64,000 bases of DNA from Streptomyces sp. NRRL B-24484 (GTDB lineage Bacteria > Actinomycetota > Actinomycetes > Streptomycetales > Streptomycetaceae): NCBI RefSeq assembly GCF_000717715.1, contig NZ_JOAI01000033.1, positions 33,638 to 97,637 on the forward strand, written 5' to 3'. Made by a program: the position numbers and the translations under genes. The notes under the pieces were generated by a model. It did no database searches. It had not been told where the DNA came from and saw nothing but the letters and a program-made list of their open reading frames with translations. Shown one piece after another: positions 42,379 through 51,347 of the stretch (position 1 is the first letter of the stretch; the number at the start of each line of letters is the position of its first letter).

Positions 42379-45147
42379 GTGCACCGTTCCAGATTCCTCT
42401 CGTCCGCGCTCGCCCTGGGCGCCTCGGCGGTGCTGCTGGCCGGCGCCGCGGCCGCCCCCGCCGGCGCCGCGCCACCGGGCCTGGTGACCGTCGCCGACCC
42501 GGCCCAGTACGTGAACGCCCACGTCGGCACCAGACAGGGCGCTCCGGACTTCGGCAACGGCGGCGGCGCCGGCAACACCTTCCCCGGCGCGTCCGCCCCG
42601 CTCGGCATGGTGCAGTGGAGCCCCGACACCGCCACCTACCAGCACGGCGGCTACTCCTACGACGACCACCGGATCAGCGGGTTCAGCCTCACCCACATCT
42701 CCGGCGCGGGCTGCGGCGACTACGGCACCACGCCGTTCATGCCCGTCCTGGACGGCCGGCCGGTCGCCCACTCCGACTTCTCGCACGCCGACGAGACCAC
42801 CGCCCCCGGCTCCTACGCCGTCACCTTCGCCAACGGGCTGAGGACCGAACTCGCGGCCACCCAGCGCTCCGGCATCGCCCGCTTCACCTACCCGGCGGGC
42901 CACACCGCCTCGCTCACCGTCGACGCCGGCAAGGCCTTCAACAGCGCCACCGGCTCGATCACCATCGGCACCGACACCCTCACCGGCTGGACGGAGAGCG
43001 GCGGCTTCTGCGGCACCGGCAACCGCTACCGGGTCTACTTCCACGCCCAGTTCGACCGGCCGTTCAGCAGCGCCGGGATCGTCCGCACCGGCGGCGCCGA
43101 GCAGGGCGGGGTGGACACCTCCCGGCGCAGTGCCACCGGCGCGAGCGAGGGCATCGCCCCGCAGCCCGCCCGCACCGAGGAGGACCGCGAACGCCGCTCC
43201 GGCCAGGGCGGCGACCCGCACCCCGACCGGGAGCGGGCCGCCTCCGGCGCGCAGGCCCTGGTCTCCTTCGACACCGGCCAGGACCGCACCGTCACCGCCC
43301 GGGTCGGCCTCTCCTTCGTCAGCGCCGACGGCGCCCGCGCCAACCTGCTCGCCGAGCAGCGCGCCGCCGCCTTCGACGAGGTCCGCACCGCCGCCCGCGC
43401 CACCTGGAACGACCTGCTCGGCCGGATCGCCGTCGACGGCGGCACCACCACCCAGCGGCGCATCCTCTACACCGCGCTGTACCACGCACTGCTGCACCCC
43501 AGCGCGATCAGCGACACCGACGGCCGCTACCCCGGCTTCGACGGGAAGGTCCGCACCGCGCGGCCCGGCCACACCCAGTACGCCGACTTCTCCGGCTGGG
43601 ACGTCTACCGCTCGCAGGTCCAACTGCTCGCGCTGCTCGACCCGGCCCGGGCCGCCGACGTCGCCCAGTCCGTCGCCGACCAGGGCGCGAGCGCCGGCTA
43701 CTTCGACCGCTGGACCCTCGCCAACGGCGGTACCGGCGTGATGGTCGGCGACCCGCTGCCGATCATCGCCAGTTCGATCCAGGCCTTCGGCGGCACCGAC
43801 TTCGACGCGGCCGGCCTGCTGCGGACCGCCACCGCCGGCAGCCGCGACAACCGCCAGCGGCCCGGCCACGGCCCGTACGACACCATCGGCTTCGTCCCGG
43901 CCGACGCCGGCGGGGTCTGGGGCTCCGCCGCCACCACGCTGGAGTACACCAGCGCGGACTTCGCGCTCGCCCAACTCGCCGACCGGATCGGCGACACCGC
44001 CGCCCGCGACGCCCTGATGCACCGCTCCGCGAACTGGCGCAACCTGATCAACAGCGGCAGCGGCTGGATCCAGCCCCGGGACACCGACCACTCCTGGCCG
44101 GACTTCCGGCCCGCCCAGCAGGACCAGTTCGTCGAGGGCAGCGCCGCGCAGTACGCCTGGATGGTCCCCTACAACCACCGCGGGCTGTTCGACGCGATGG
44201 GCGGCGACGCGGCCGCGGCCGCCCGCCTGGACGACTTCTTCGGCGAGCTCAACGCCGGACCCGACTCCGAGCACGCCTACCTCGGCAACGAGCCCTCCGC
44301 GAACGCCCCCTGGGCCTACGCCTACGCCGGCCGCCCCTACCGCACCCAGGACGTGGTGCGCCGGGCGCTGACCACGCTGTTCGCCGACGCGCCGGACGGC
44401 GAGCCGGGCAACGACGACCTCGGGCAGATGTCCTCCTGGGTGGTCTGGGCGGCGCTCGGGATGTACCCGCAGGCCCCCGGCCGGTCCGAACTCGTGCTGG
44501 CCAGCCCGCTGTTCCCGGGGATCACGATCCGCCGCGGCAACGGCGCGGTGATCGACGTGGGCGCTCCGGGCGCCTCCGCCGACGTCCGCTACGTGCACGC
44601 GCTCGCCGTGGACGGCACCGCGAGCAACCGGCCCTGGCTGAGCGAGGACCTCGTCCGCCGCGGCGGCACGCTGGCCTACACCCTCGCCGACACGCCCGAC
44701 CCGGCCTGGGGCAGCGCCCGCGCGGACGCGCCGCCGTCCTTCGACGTCGGCCCGGCCCGCCCGGCCACCGGCGCGGTCACCGGTCTCGGCGCCAAGTGCG
44801 TGGACGTGCGGGGCAGTTCGACCGAGGACGGCACCCCCGTCCAGCTGTCCGAGTGCACCGGCGCCGCCGCCCAGCAGTGGACCACCGCCGCCGACGGCAC
44901 CCTCCGCGCCCTCGGCAAGTGCCTCGATGTGGACGGCAGTTCGGTCTTCAACGGGGCAGCCGTCCAGCTCTGGGACTGCAACGGCACCGGCGCCCAGCAG
45001 TGGTGGCCGCGCGCCGACGGCTCACTGCTCAACCCGCCCTCCGGCCGCTGCCTGGACCTGCCCGGCAGCAACACCACGAGCGGCACCCGGCTGCAACTGT
45101 GGGACTGCAACGGCACCGGCGCCCAGCGCTGGACCGTGCCCGCCTGA
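42379..45147 (+). CDS. secreted GH92 alpha-mannosidase with C-terminal ricin-type lectin domain
   Basis: A 922-aa exported hydrolase. Its signal peptide (ALALGASAVLLAGAAAAPAG) precedes a GH92 catalytic region. Motifs are VNAHVGTRQGAPDFGNGGGA, THISGAGCGDYGTTPFMPV, YNHRGLFDAMGG and GNDDLGQMSSWVVWAALGMY, including the Glu/Asp and calcium-site segments. Family members trim alpha-mannose linkages with calcium. The last 130 residues form a ricin-B lectin (CBM13) domain with three QLWDC/QQW repeats. The GTG at 42379 follows AGGAGG. It starts a three-gene run with DinB and VOC genes. Confidence 0.92.
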   Translation: MHRSRFLSSALALGASAVLLAGAAAAPAGAAPPGLVTVADPAQYVNAHVGTRQGAPDFGNGGGAGNTFPGASAPLGMVQWSPDTATYQHGGYSYDDHRISGFSLTHISGAGCGDYGTTPFMPVLDGRPVAHSDFSHADETTAPGSYAVTFANGLRTELAATQRSGIARFTYPAGHTASLTVDAGKAFNSATGSITIGTDTLTGWTESGGFCGTGNRYRVYFHAQFDRPFSSAGIVRTGGAEQGGVDTSRRSATGASEGIAPQPARTEEDRERRSGQGGDPHPDRERAASGAQALVSFDTGQDRTVTARVGLSFVSADGARANLLAEQRAAAFDEVRTAARATWNDLLGRIAVDGGTTTQRRILYTALYHALLHPSAISDTDGRYPGFDGKVRTARPGHTQYADFSGWDVYRSQVQLLALLDPARAADVAQSVADQGASAGYFDRWTLANGGTGVMVGDPLPIIASSIQAFGGTDFDAAGLLRTATAGSRDNRQRPGHGPYDTIGFVPADAGGVWGSAATTLEYTSADFALAQLADRIGDTAARDALMHRSANWRNLINSGSGWIQPRDTDHSWPDFRPAQQDQFVEGSAAQYAWMVPYNHRGLFDAMGGDAAAAARLDDFFGELNAGPDSEHAYLGNEPSANAPWAYAYAGRPYRTQDVVRRALTTLFADAPDGEPGNDDLGQMSSWVVWAALGMYPQAPGRSELVLASPLFPGITIRRGNGAVIDVGAPGASADVRYVHALAVDGTASNRPWLSEDLVRRGGTLAYTLADTPDPAWGSARADAPPSFDVGPARPATGAVTGLGAKCVDVRGSSTEDGTPVQLSECTGAAAQQWTTAADGTLRALGKCLDVDGSSVFNGAAVQLWDCNGTGAQQWWPRADGSLLNPPSGRCLDLPGSNTTSGTRLQLWDCNGTGAQRWTVPA

Positions 45148-45161
45148 CACGGAGGACCGAC

Positions 45162-45683
45162 ATGACCGACCCGTCCGCAGGCGCAGCCGACCGGGAGCTC
45201 TCCCGGGAGCGCGCCGACCTGCTGGAGACCCTCGACAAGCACCGCGGCTTCCTCCGCTTCACCGTCCGCAACCTCACCGACGACCAGGCCGCACGGCGCA
45301 CCACCGCCAGCGAGCTCTGCCTCGGCGGCCTGATCAAGCACGTCACCGGCGTCGAGGCGCGCTGGATGCGCTTCGCGGTCGGCGGCGCGGCCGCCATGCG
45401 CAGCGAACCCGTCGACTGGGAGGGCCAGTTCCGGATGGGCGAGGGCGAGACCCTGGCCGGGTTGCTGGACGCCTACGAGCGGACGGCGGCCGAGACCGAC
45501 CGGCTGGTCGCCGACCTGGACCTGGACGCGGCGCACGCGCTGCCCGAGGCGCCCTGGTTCGAACCGGGCGCCACCTGGTCCGTCCGGCGGGTGCTGCTGC
45601 ACGTCATCGCCGAGACCTCCCAGCACGCCGGGCACGCCGACATCATCCGCGAATCCCTGGACGGGGCCCGGACCATGGGCTGA
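45162..45683 (+). CDS. DinB-family protein (DUF664)
   Basis: A 173-aa four-helix bundle with metal-site His positions: the His of LIKHVTGVEARWM and those of LLHVIAETSQHAGHADIIRE. The fold is used in bacillithiol- and mycothiol-dependent transferases, so a thiol-transfer role is possible. It starts 14 bases after the mannosidase stop with GGAGG, so it is translated from the same message. Confidence 0.88.
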   Translation: MTDPSAGAADRELSRERADLLETLDKHRGFLRFTVRNLTDDQAARRTTASELCLGGLIKHVTGVEARWMRFAVGGAAAMRSEPVDWEGQFRMGEGETLAGLLDAYERTAAETDRLVADLDLDAAHALPEAPWFEPGATWSVRRVLLHVIAETSQHAGHADIIRESLDGARTMG

Positions 45684-45726
45684 CCCGGCCCCGCCCGCCC
45701 GCCCGCTCACGACACGAGGAGACAGA

Positions 45727-46527
45727 ATGGCCGTGCAACCCGAGGGCACCCCCTGCTGGGTCGACGCGATGTTCCACGACGTGGAGGGTGCCAAGAGCTT
45801 CTACGGCGCCGTCCTCGGCTGGACCTTCGACGAGCCCTCCGCCGAGTTCGGCGGCTACACCCAGGCCCACAAGGACGGCAGGGCGGTCGCCGGGCTCGTC
45901 CCGCCGATGCCGGGCGAGGAGATGCCCACCGCCTGGTGCCTCTACTTCGCCTCGCCGGACGCCGCCGCCACCGCCGGGCGGATCCGCGCCGCCGGCGGCG
46001 AGCTCATGACGGAACCCGTGCAGGTCGGCGACCTCGGCACCATGGCCCTCGCCCGCGAACCGGGCGGGGCGGTCTTCGGCGTCTGGCAGGGCGCCGCCCA
46101 CCAGGGCTTCGAGAAGGTCGGCGAGCCCGGCGCCTACGCCTGGGCCGAGCTCTGCACCCGCGACACCGCCCGCGCCGACTCCTTCCTGATGGAGGTGTTC
46201 CCGTACCACGCCCAGCAGATGGACGGCGGGAACGAGATCGACTACCGGGTCTTCACCATCGGTGAGAACCCGGTGCTCGGCCGGATGGAGATGGGCTCCG
46301 ACTTCCCCGCCGAGCTGCCGCCGTTCATCAGCGTCTACTTCGGCGTCGACGACTGCGACGCCGCCGCGGCCAGGGCCACCGAGCTCGGCGGCAAGCTCGT
46401 CTTCGGGCCGATGGACAGCCCGTTCGGCCGCTTCGCCTCCCTCGTCGACCCGCAGAACGCGGCCTTCGCCGTGATCGACACGGCCCGCACCGCGGGCGAG
46501 ATGCCCGCCATGACGGACGTGGTCTGA
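45727..46527 (+). CDS. VOC-family protein with two glyoxalase-like domains
   Basis: A 266-aa duplicated vicinal-oxygen-chelate protein. Domain 1 starts PCWVDAMFHDVEGAKSFYGA and ends with FGVWQGAAHQG. Domain 2 starts YAWAELCTRDTARADSFLME and ends VDPQNAAFAVID. Such proteins include resistance and dioxygenase types. Metal ligands are not clear enough to assign one. It lies 43 bases after the DinB gene and ends before a bidirectional terminator. Confidence 0.86.
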   Translation: MAVQPEGTPCWVDAMFHDVEGAKSFYGAVLGWTFDEPSAEFGGYTQAHKDGRAVAGLVPPMPGEEMPTAWCLYFASPDAAATAGRIRAAGGELMTEPVQVGDLGTMALAREPGGAVFGVWQGAAHQGFEKVGEPGAYAWAELCTRDTARADSFLMEVFPYHAQQMDGGNEIDYRVFTIGENPVLGRMEMGSDFPAELPPFISVYFGVDDCDAAAARATELGGKLVFGPMDSPFGRFASLVDPQNAAFAVIDTARTAGEMPAMTDVV

Positions 46528-46549
46528 CGCCGCGGCCTCCCGCTCCACC

Positions 46550-46592
46550 CGGCCCCGCCGGCCGGCCCCGCCCGGGCCCCGGCGGGGCCGGT
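46550..46592. terminator. bidirectional terminator between VOC and CAP genes
   Basis: CCGGCCCCGCCGG (46550-46562) pairs perfectly with 46580-46592 between two convergent genes. Confidence 0.75.
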
Positions 46593-46640
46593 CCACGCCC
46601 GGGTGCCTGCCCGTACCCGGTCCGCGCCCGTGCCCGCCGC

Positions 46641-47492
46641 TCACGCCGGGGAGGCGAACACCTGCGTCCACCAGGGCCCGCCCGCCCCGAAGTTCACGCC
46701 GACCCCGATCACGGTGAAGTGGCAGTTGAGGATGTTCGCGCGGTGGCCCTCGCTGTGCATCCAGGCGTCCATCACCGCCGCCGGGTCCGGCTGGCCGTAC
46801 GCGATGTTCTCGCCCCACCACCCCGGCGTGTAGCCCGCGGCGCGCAGCCGGCTGTCGGCGTGCCGGCCCTCCGGGTCCGCGTGCTCGAAGTAGTGCCGCG
46901 CCACCATGTCGTCCGAGTGCGCCATCGCCGCCGCCGACACCTTGGCGTCCAGGGCGACCGGGCCGCAGCCCGCCTTCGCCCGCTCCGCGTTGGTCAGCGC
47001 CGTTACCTCCTCGGCGAACTGCGCGGCCTTCCCGGTCGGCGCCGAACCGGCCGGCTGCTTCGCGGGCGCCGCCGGGGCCTTCGACGCCTTGGCGCTCTTC
47101 GAGGCCGACGCGGACGCGCTCGGCGAGGCCGGGGCCGAGACGGAGGGCGACGTCGACGGCGAGGCCGATCCCGTCGAGGGCGAGGCGGACACCGGGGCCG
47201 GCCCGGACGCGGAGGACGCGGGCGTCGGCGCCAACTGCACCGAGGCCGCTGCCGTGGCGCCCGTCCCGTCCGGGCCGCCCGAGGAGGCCAGCGTGTACGC
47301 CGCCGAGCAGGCCAGCACCAGCGCGGCCGCCCCGGCCGCCGCCGCCACCCGCCGGCTGCCGCCCGCCCGCCGCCGGGAACGGCGGCGCGCCGCCCGGCCG
47401 CCGGCCGCCGCGGCCGGACCGCGACCGCCCGAGCCGTCCCCGTCCACGGGGTGGGGAGGGAGGTGGAACGGGGTCGTCGGGTGGTCGTTCAT
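46641..47492 (-). CDS. secreted CAP-domain (SCP/PR-1-like) protein
   Basis: 283 aa. An Arg-rich start (RAARRRSRRRAGGSRRVAAA) leads into one membrane helix (AGAAALVLACSAAYTLASS). A long Ser/Pro/Ala linker follows, then a CAP domain. It has LTNAERAKAGCGPVALDAKV, MAHSDDMVARHYFEHADPEG, GENIAYGQPDPAAVMDAWMH and the end HSEGHRANILNCHFTVIGVG. These carry the paired His/Glu of the CAP cavity. CAP proteins are extracellular and poorly understood in bacteria. ATG 47492 was chosen before the charged start. It is divergent from a sigma-CAP fusion gene. Confidence 0.88.
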   Translation of the reverse strand: MNDHPTTPFHLPPHPVDGDGSGGRGPAAAAGGRAARRRSRRRAGGSRRVAAAAGAAALVLACSAAYTLASSGGPDGTGATAAASVQLAPTPASSASGPAPVSASPSTGSASPSTSPSVSAPASPSASASASKSAKASKAPAAPAKQPAGSAPTGKAAQFAEEVTALTNAERAKAGCGPVALDAKVSAAAMAHSDDMVARHYFEHADPEGRHADSRLRAAGYTPGWWGENIAYGQPDPAAVMDAWMHSEGHRANILNCHFTVIGVGVNFGAGGPWWTQVFASPA

Positions 47493-47566
47493 ACTGGGCT
47501 GCTCCCTGGGCCGATTCGCGCCGGTGTTCGTGCCGACGCCCTGGGAGACCACGCCACGGGGGCGTC

Positions 47567-47613
47567 ATAACGGAAAAGAACCGCGGCGGATCACACACCC
47601 GGATTCCCGTTAT
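47567..47613. promoter_or_regulatory. inverted ATAACGG motifs in the divergent CAP intergenic region
   Basis: ATAACGGAAAAG on the plus strand (47567) and ATAACGGGAATC on the minus strand (47613 leftward) share ATAACGG-x-AA and face each other about four helical turns apart. They could be -35-like elements of an ECF promoter read outward in both directions, or an operator. Confidence 0.35.
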
Positions 47614-47680
47614 CCGGTCCGGCCGCCCGGGTCTCCGTCCAGTGGGGGCCGTGGCTTGAGGACGAGCGAGGACAGGGCAC

Positions 47681-49249
47681 ATGGGCAACGACGGCGCAAT
47701 GGACACCGAGGTGGTCGAGGCGGCGCAGGCCGGCGACGGGGCGGCCCGCGACCGGCTGGTCGCCGACTGCCTGCCGCTCGTCTACAACATCGTCGGCCGG
47801 GCCATGAACGGCCATCCCGACGTGGACGACGTCGTCCAGGAGACCATGATCCGCATGGTCGGCGGCCTGTCCGGCCTGCGCGACACCGGCGCCTTCCGCT
47901 CCTGGCTGGTCGCCGTCGCCATGAACGAGGTGCGCCGCAGCCGCAACGCCCGGCAGACCGGGCCCGTCCCCGACATCGAGGGCATGGCCCAGGTCGCCGA
48001 CCCGGCCGGCGACTTCGTCGACCTCACCGTGCTGCGCCTGGGTCTGTCCGGCCAGCGCCGCGAGGTCACCGAGGCGACCCGCTGGCTGGACGACCGGGAC
48101 CGTGACCTGCTCTCGCTCTGGTGGCTGGAGGCCGCAGGCCGGATCACCCGCACCGAGCTCGCCGAGGCGCTGGAACTCTCCCCGCAGCACACCGCCGTCC
48201 GGGTGCAGCGGATGAAGGAGCAGCTGGAGGTCGGCCGCACCGTCGTCCGGGCGCTCTCCGCCGAGCCGCCCTGCCCCTCCCTCGGCGAGCTCACCGCCGC
48301 CTGGGACGGCCGCCCAAGCGCGCTCTGGCGCAAGCGAATAGCCCGCCACCTGCGGGCCTGCCGAATCTGCGAGGGTGCGGGCCGCGGCCTCGTCCCCGCC
48401 GAGGGACTGCTCGCCGGCCTCGTCCTGGTGGTGCCGATGCACGGCTTCACGCTCGGCCCGGAGTTCTTCGCGGCCAAGTTCGCCGCCCTGCCCGGGCCGG
48501 GAGCGGCGGTCTCCTCCGCGCTGTCCCACGCCGGCTCCGCGGCCGTGCCGCCGGCGCCGTCCGGGGTGGGCGGCCGGGTGCTCGACCTGGTCGGGCCGCG
48601 CGGGACGCGGAGCCTGCGCCGGGCCGCCCGGCGCCGGGCCCGCCGCGCCCTCCAGGCCGCCGGGGCGGTCGCCGTCACCGCCGCCGTCCTCGGTGTCGTC
48701 CGCGGTCTCCCCGGCGAGGCCGCCCCGCCGCCGCCCGTCCCCTCGGTCTCCGCCGCGGGGCCGCAGACCGTCGTCCTCGACGTGCCGGCGCCCTCGCCGT
48801 CGCCGACCACGGCCCCGCCCAGCCCCTCCCCGTCGCCCTCGGCGAGCCCGAGCCCCACGCCGCGCAGCCCGGAACGGCAGCTCGTCGACCTGATCAACGC
48901 CGAGCGGGCCAAGCGCGGCTGCCGTGCGCTGCGCGTCGACGCCAAGCTGCACAGCGCCGCCCAGCGGCACTCCGAGGACATGTCGGCCCGCCGCTACTTC
49001 GACCACGACGACCCCTCCGGCCGCGGCCCGCAGAGCCGGATCGACGCGGCCGGCTACCAGTGGCGGGCCTGGGGCGAGAACATCGACCAGCGGCGCAAGG
49101 CCCCCGCCGACGTCTTCGACGACTGGATGGACGACGACTACCACCAGCAGAACATGCTCGACTGCCGCTACCTCGACGCCGGCGTCGGCACCGCCCCCGA
49201 CCCGGCCGGCGGCCTGCTGTGGACCCTGGACGTCGGCACCCCGGCCTGA
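47681..49249 (+). CDS. ECF-type sigma factor fused to zinc-finger, membrane helix and extracellular CAP domain
   Basis: A 522-aa fusion. Residues 1-195 are a sigma-70 region: AAQAGDGAARDRLVADCLPL, DVDDVVQETMIRMVGGLSGL and FRSWLVAVAMNEVRRSRNAR (region 2), then LSLWWLEAAGRITRTELAEA and LSPQHTAVRVQRMKEQLEVG (region 4). RHLRACRICEGAG resembles the H-x3-C-x2-C zinc motif of anti-sigma factors. A basic stretch and the helix AAGAVAVTAAVLGVVRGL (near residue 330) come next, then a Pro/Ser linker and a CAP domain (LVDLINAERAKRGCRALRVD, HSEDMSARRYFDHDDPSGRG, WGENIDQR). This predicts a membrane-tethered sigma factor with an outside sensor. The target genes are unknown. Confidence 0.88.
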   Translation: MGNDGAMDTEVVEAAQAGDGAARDRLVADCLPLVYNIVGRAMNGHPDVDDVVQETMIRMVGGLSGLRDTGAFRSWLVAVAMNEVRRSRNARQTGPVPDIEGMAQVADPAGDFVDLTVLRLGLSGQRREVTEATRWLDDRDRDLLSLWWLEAAGRITRTELAEALELSPQHTAVRVQRMKEQLEVGRTVVRALSAEPPCPSLGELTAAWDGRPSALWRKRIARHLRACRICEGAGRGLVPAEGLLAGLVLVVPMHGFTLGPEFFAAKFAALPGPGAAVSSALSHAGSAAVPPAPSGVGGRVLDLVGPRGTRSLRRAARRRARRALQAAGAVAVTAAVLGVVRGLPGEAAPPPPVPSVSAAGPQTVVLDVPAPSPSPTTAPPSPSPSPSASPSPTPRSPERQLVDLINAERAKRGCRALRVDAKLHSAAQRHSEDMSARRYFDHDDPSGRGPQSRIDAAGYQWRAWGENIDQRRKAPADVFDDWMDDDYHQQNMLDCRYLDAGVGTAPDPAGGLLWTLDVGTPA

Positions 49250-49277
49250 TGACCCCCGGCGTCCGGCCCGGGGATCG

Positions 49278-49979
49278 TCAGCCGGGCCGGACGGAGGTCC
49301 AACCCCGCCGGTGCAGCCGCTCGATGCCGTCCAGCAGCAGGTCGAGGGCGAACTCGAACTCGAAGAGGTCGTCGCAGCCGGCGCCGACCACCGACCCCCC
49401 GTCGTGCGCGGCGCCCGCCGTGGCGATCGCCACGACGTGCGGGTAGCGGGCGGCCGCCTCGCGCAGCACCGCCGCCTGCACCTCCGGGTCGGCCGAGGGC
49501 GGGGGAGCGGGGAACAGCTCCTGGGTGAAGCCCCACACCCGGCCGCCCAGGGCGTGCATCGCGTGGTGGGTGAGGTCGGCCGAGAGGCCGCCGGCCAGGA
49601 ACATCCCGATGACCGAGTCGAGGTGGCCGAGCGTGCCGGGCGTCGGCCCGGGCCGTGACTCCACCACCCGCGCGGCCCACGGGTGGCGCAGCAGCGCCTG
49701 CCGGGTGGCGAGGACCCGCCCGCGGACGGCGGACTTCCAGTCGGCGTCCTCGGCCGGGGCCCCGACCTCGCCGACGACGACGTCGACCATGCCGTCGAGC
49801 AGCTGCTCCTTGTTGGCCACGTGCTTGTAGAGCGCCATCGGGACGACCCCGAGCTCCTGGGCGAGGCTGCGCATGCTCAGCGCCTCGATGCCGGCCCGGT
49901 CCGCCAGCGCGACGGCGGTGCGCAGCACCCGGTCCCTGTTGAGCGGGGTCCGCCGACCGCCGTCCGTCTGCCGGCTCAT
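49278..49979 (-). CDS. TetR/AcrR-family repressor
   Basis: 233 aa. The HTH is seen in RDRVLRTAVALADRAGIEAL and SMRSLAQELGVVPMALYKHV. The C-terminal part (TetR_C type) contains GRVWGFTQELFPAPPP and a ligand-binding fold. It sits divergent from a DUF4386 gene with two matching palindromes between them, so it almost certainly represses itself and that gene. The inducer is unknown. ATG 49979 (MSRQTDGGRR) lies next to the operators. Confidence 0.92.
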   Translation of the reverse strand: MSRQTDGGRRTPLNRDRVLRTAVALADRAGIEALSMRSLAQELGVVPMALYKHVANKEQLLDGMVDVVVGEVGAPAEDADWKSAVRGRVLATRQALLRHPWAARVVESRPGPTPGTLGHLDSVIGMFLAGGLSADLTHHAMHALGGRVWGFTQELFPAPPPSADPEVQAAVLREAAARYPHVVAIATAGAAHDGGSVVGAGCDDLFEFEFALDLLLDGIERLHRRGWTSVRPG

Positions 49980-50027
49980 CTCCGACCGCCTCTCCTCCGG
50001 GCGTCCGGGGCCGGACACCCCTTGACC

Positions 50028-50044
50028 GGTGTACGGCGTACACC
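50028..50044. promoter_or_regulatory. TetR operator 1
   Basis: GGTGTACGGCGTACACC, a perfect palindrome about a central G, 49 bases upstream of the tetR start. Confidence 0.85.
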
Positions 50045-50060
50045 CTACCGTTCCCAGCAG

Positions 50061-50079
50061 AGGTGTACGCCGTACACCT
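50061..50079. promoter_or_regulatory. TetR operator 2
   Basis: AGGTGTACGCCGTACACCT, the same core as operator 1 with one more paired base on each side, centred 34 bases away, closer to the DUF4386 gene. Confidence 0.85.
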
Positions 50080-50132
50080 CCGTCGGTGCCGCGCTGCCGC
50101 GGACCCGGCCGTTCGTCGACCAAGGAGCCCCG

Positions 50133-50822
50133 GTGGAACCGTCGAGAACGCTCGCGAGGGCGGCAGGCCTCTGCTACTTCGCCACCCACATCACCTCGAT
50201 CGGCGCACTCGCCCTCTACGGGCCCGTCCTGAACGACCCCGGCTACGTCCTCGGCGCGGGCCCGGACGGCCGGGTGCTGCTCGGCGCCCTGCTCGAAGTG
50301 CTGCTGGCCCTCGGCATCGTCGGCACCGCCGTCACGCTGTACCCGGTGACCCGGCGCCACAACGAGGCCGTCGCCGCCGGCTACGTGGGCCTGCGCGTCC
50401 TGGAGGCCGCCGTCATCGCGGTCGGCATCGTCGGCCTGCTCGCCGTGGTGACCCTGCGCCGGCACGGTGCGGACGGCGCCGACCCGGCCGCACTCGCCAC
50501 CACCGCCCGGGCCCTGGTGGCCGTCCACGACTGGACGTTCCTGCTGGGCCCCAACTTCGTCTGCGGCGCCAACACCCTGCTGGCGGCGTACCTCATGTAC
50601 CGCTCCCGCCTGGTGCCGCGCTTCGTCGCCGTGCTCGGCCTGATCGGCGGCCCGCTGATCTTCGCCTCCGCCGTCGCCGTGCTCTTCGGCGCCTACACCC
50701 AGGTCTCCACCTGGGGCGCCCTCGCCGCCGTCCCGGTCTTCGCCTGGGAGCTCTCCCTCGCCACCTGCCTGGTGACGCGCGGCTTCGCCCCGGCCGCCAC
50801 CCCTGCCCCGGCCGTCGCCTGA
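50133..50822 (+). CDS. DUF4386 membrane protein
   Basis: A 229-aa protein with six or seven helices. It begins RTLARAAGLCYFATHITSIG and contains LYPVTRRHNEAVAAGYVGLR and LVAVHDWTFLLGPNFVCGAN, the DUF4386 signature. The function is unknown. It is linked with TetR regulators in many actinobacteria, as here. GTG 50133 follows AAGGAG by five bases. Transcription is probably controlled by the two operators upstream. Confidence 0.88.
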   Translation: MEPSRTLARAAGLCYFATHITSIGALALYGPVLNDPGYVLGAGPDGRVLLGALLEVLLALGIVGTAVTLYPVTRRHNEAVAAGYVGLRVLEAAVIAVGIVGLLAVVTLRRHGADGADPAALATTARALVAVHDWTFLLGPNFVCGANTLLAAYLMYRSRLVPRFVAVLGLIGGPLIFASAVAVLFGAYTQVSTWGALAAVPVFAWELSLATCLVTRGFAPAATPAPAVA

Positions 50823-51347
50823 ACCACTGCTTTCCGGCCAATCACAGCCGGCCCAGCCCGTTCGGGAGCGGCCGCGGCCGATCGGACCGGCCCACGGCTC
50901 CCACCGGCGGGAATGCGGCGCCGGGCCGGCCGCCGGAGACCCGGGGCCGGAGATTCCCGATGCGGGACCGGTGCCGGTCCGGCGTCCGGGCGGCCCGGAA
51001 CCGCCCGGTGGCGGCCCCGGGGATCCCGGCCGACGGCCGTGACGACGGGCGCGAACGTCCGCCCGTCGCGCGGTGCGGCCCCCATGGCCGATCCACGTCC
51101 ACCGCCGACGACCTGCCGGGCGACTCGGCCGTCCCGGCTCCGGCGGAACGGGTGCACCGCAGTCCGTCCGGAGTCGTGCGCCGCGTCGGCGGCCCACCAC
51201 CGTGCACCCCGCCAAATTCGGCGTGAACGCGTCAGGTGTTGAGGGGCGTCCTCCGGTTTCCGCCGCCACGGCGCCCGCACCCTGGTTAGTGTCCGCCCGG
51301 TACCGGCGCCCGCCGGTTCATCGGTTCGTGTGCAAGGGGGAGTGGAA
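50823..51347. other. intergenic region, no gene recognised
   Basis: This 525-base gap has open frames on both strands that are Arg/Pro-rich and lack ribosome sites. The last 100 bases (GGTTAGTGTCC near 51280) probably carry the promoter of the I36 gene. Confidence 0.5.

Noticed and set aside
40645..44598. 1317-codon minus-strand open frame over the permease and mannosidase
   Set aside because: Two well-supported genes lie on the plus strand, and the frame crosses a terminator and a promoter region.
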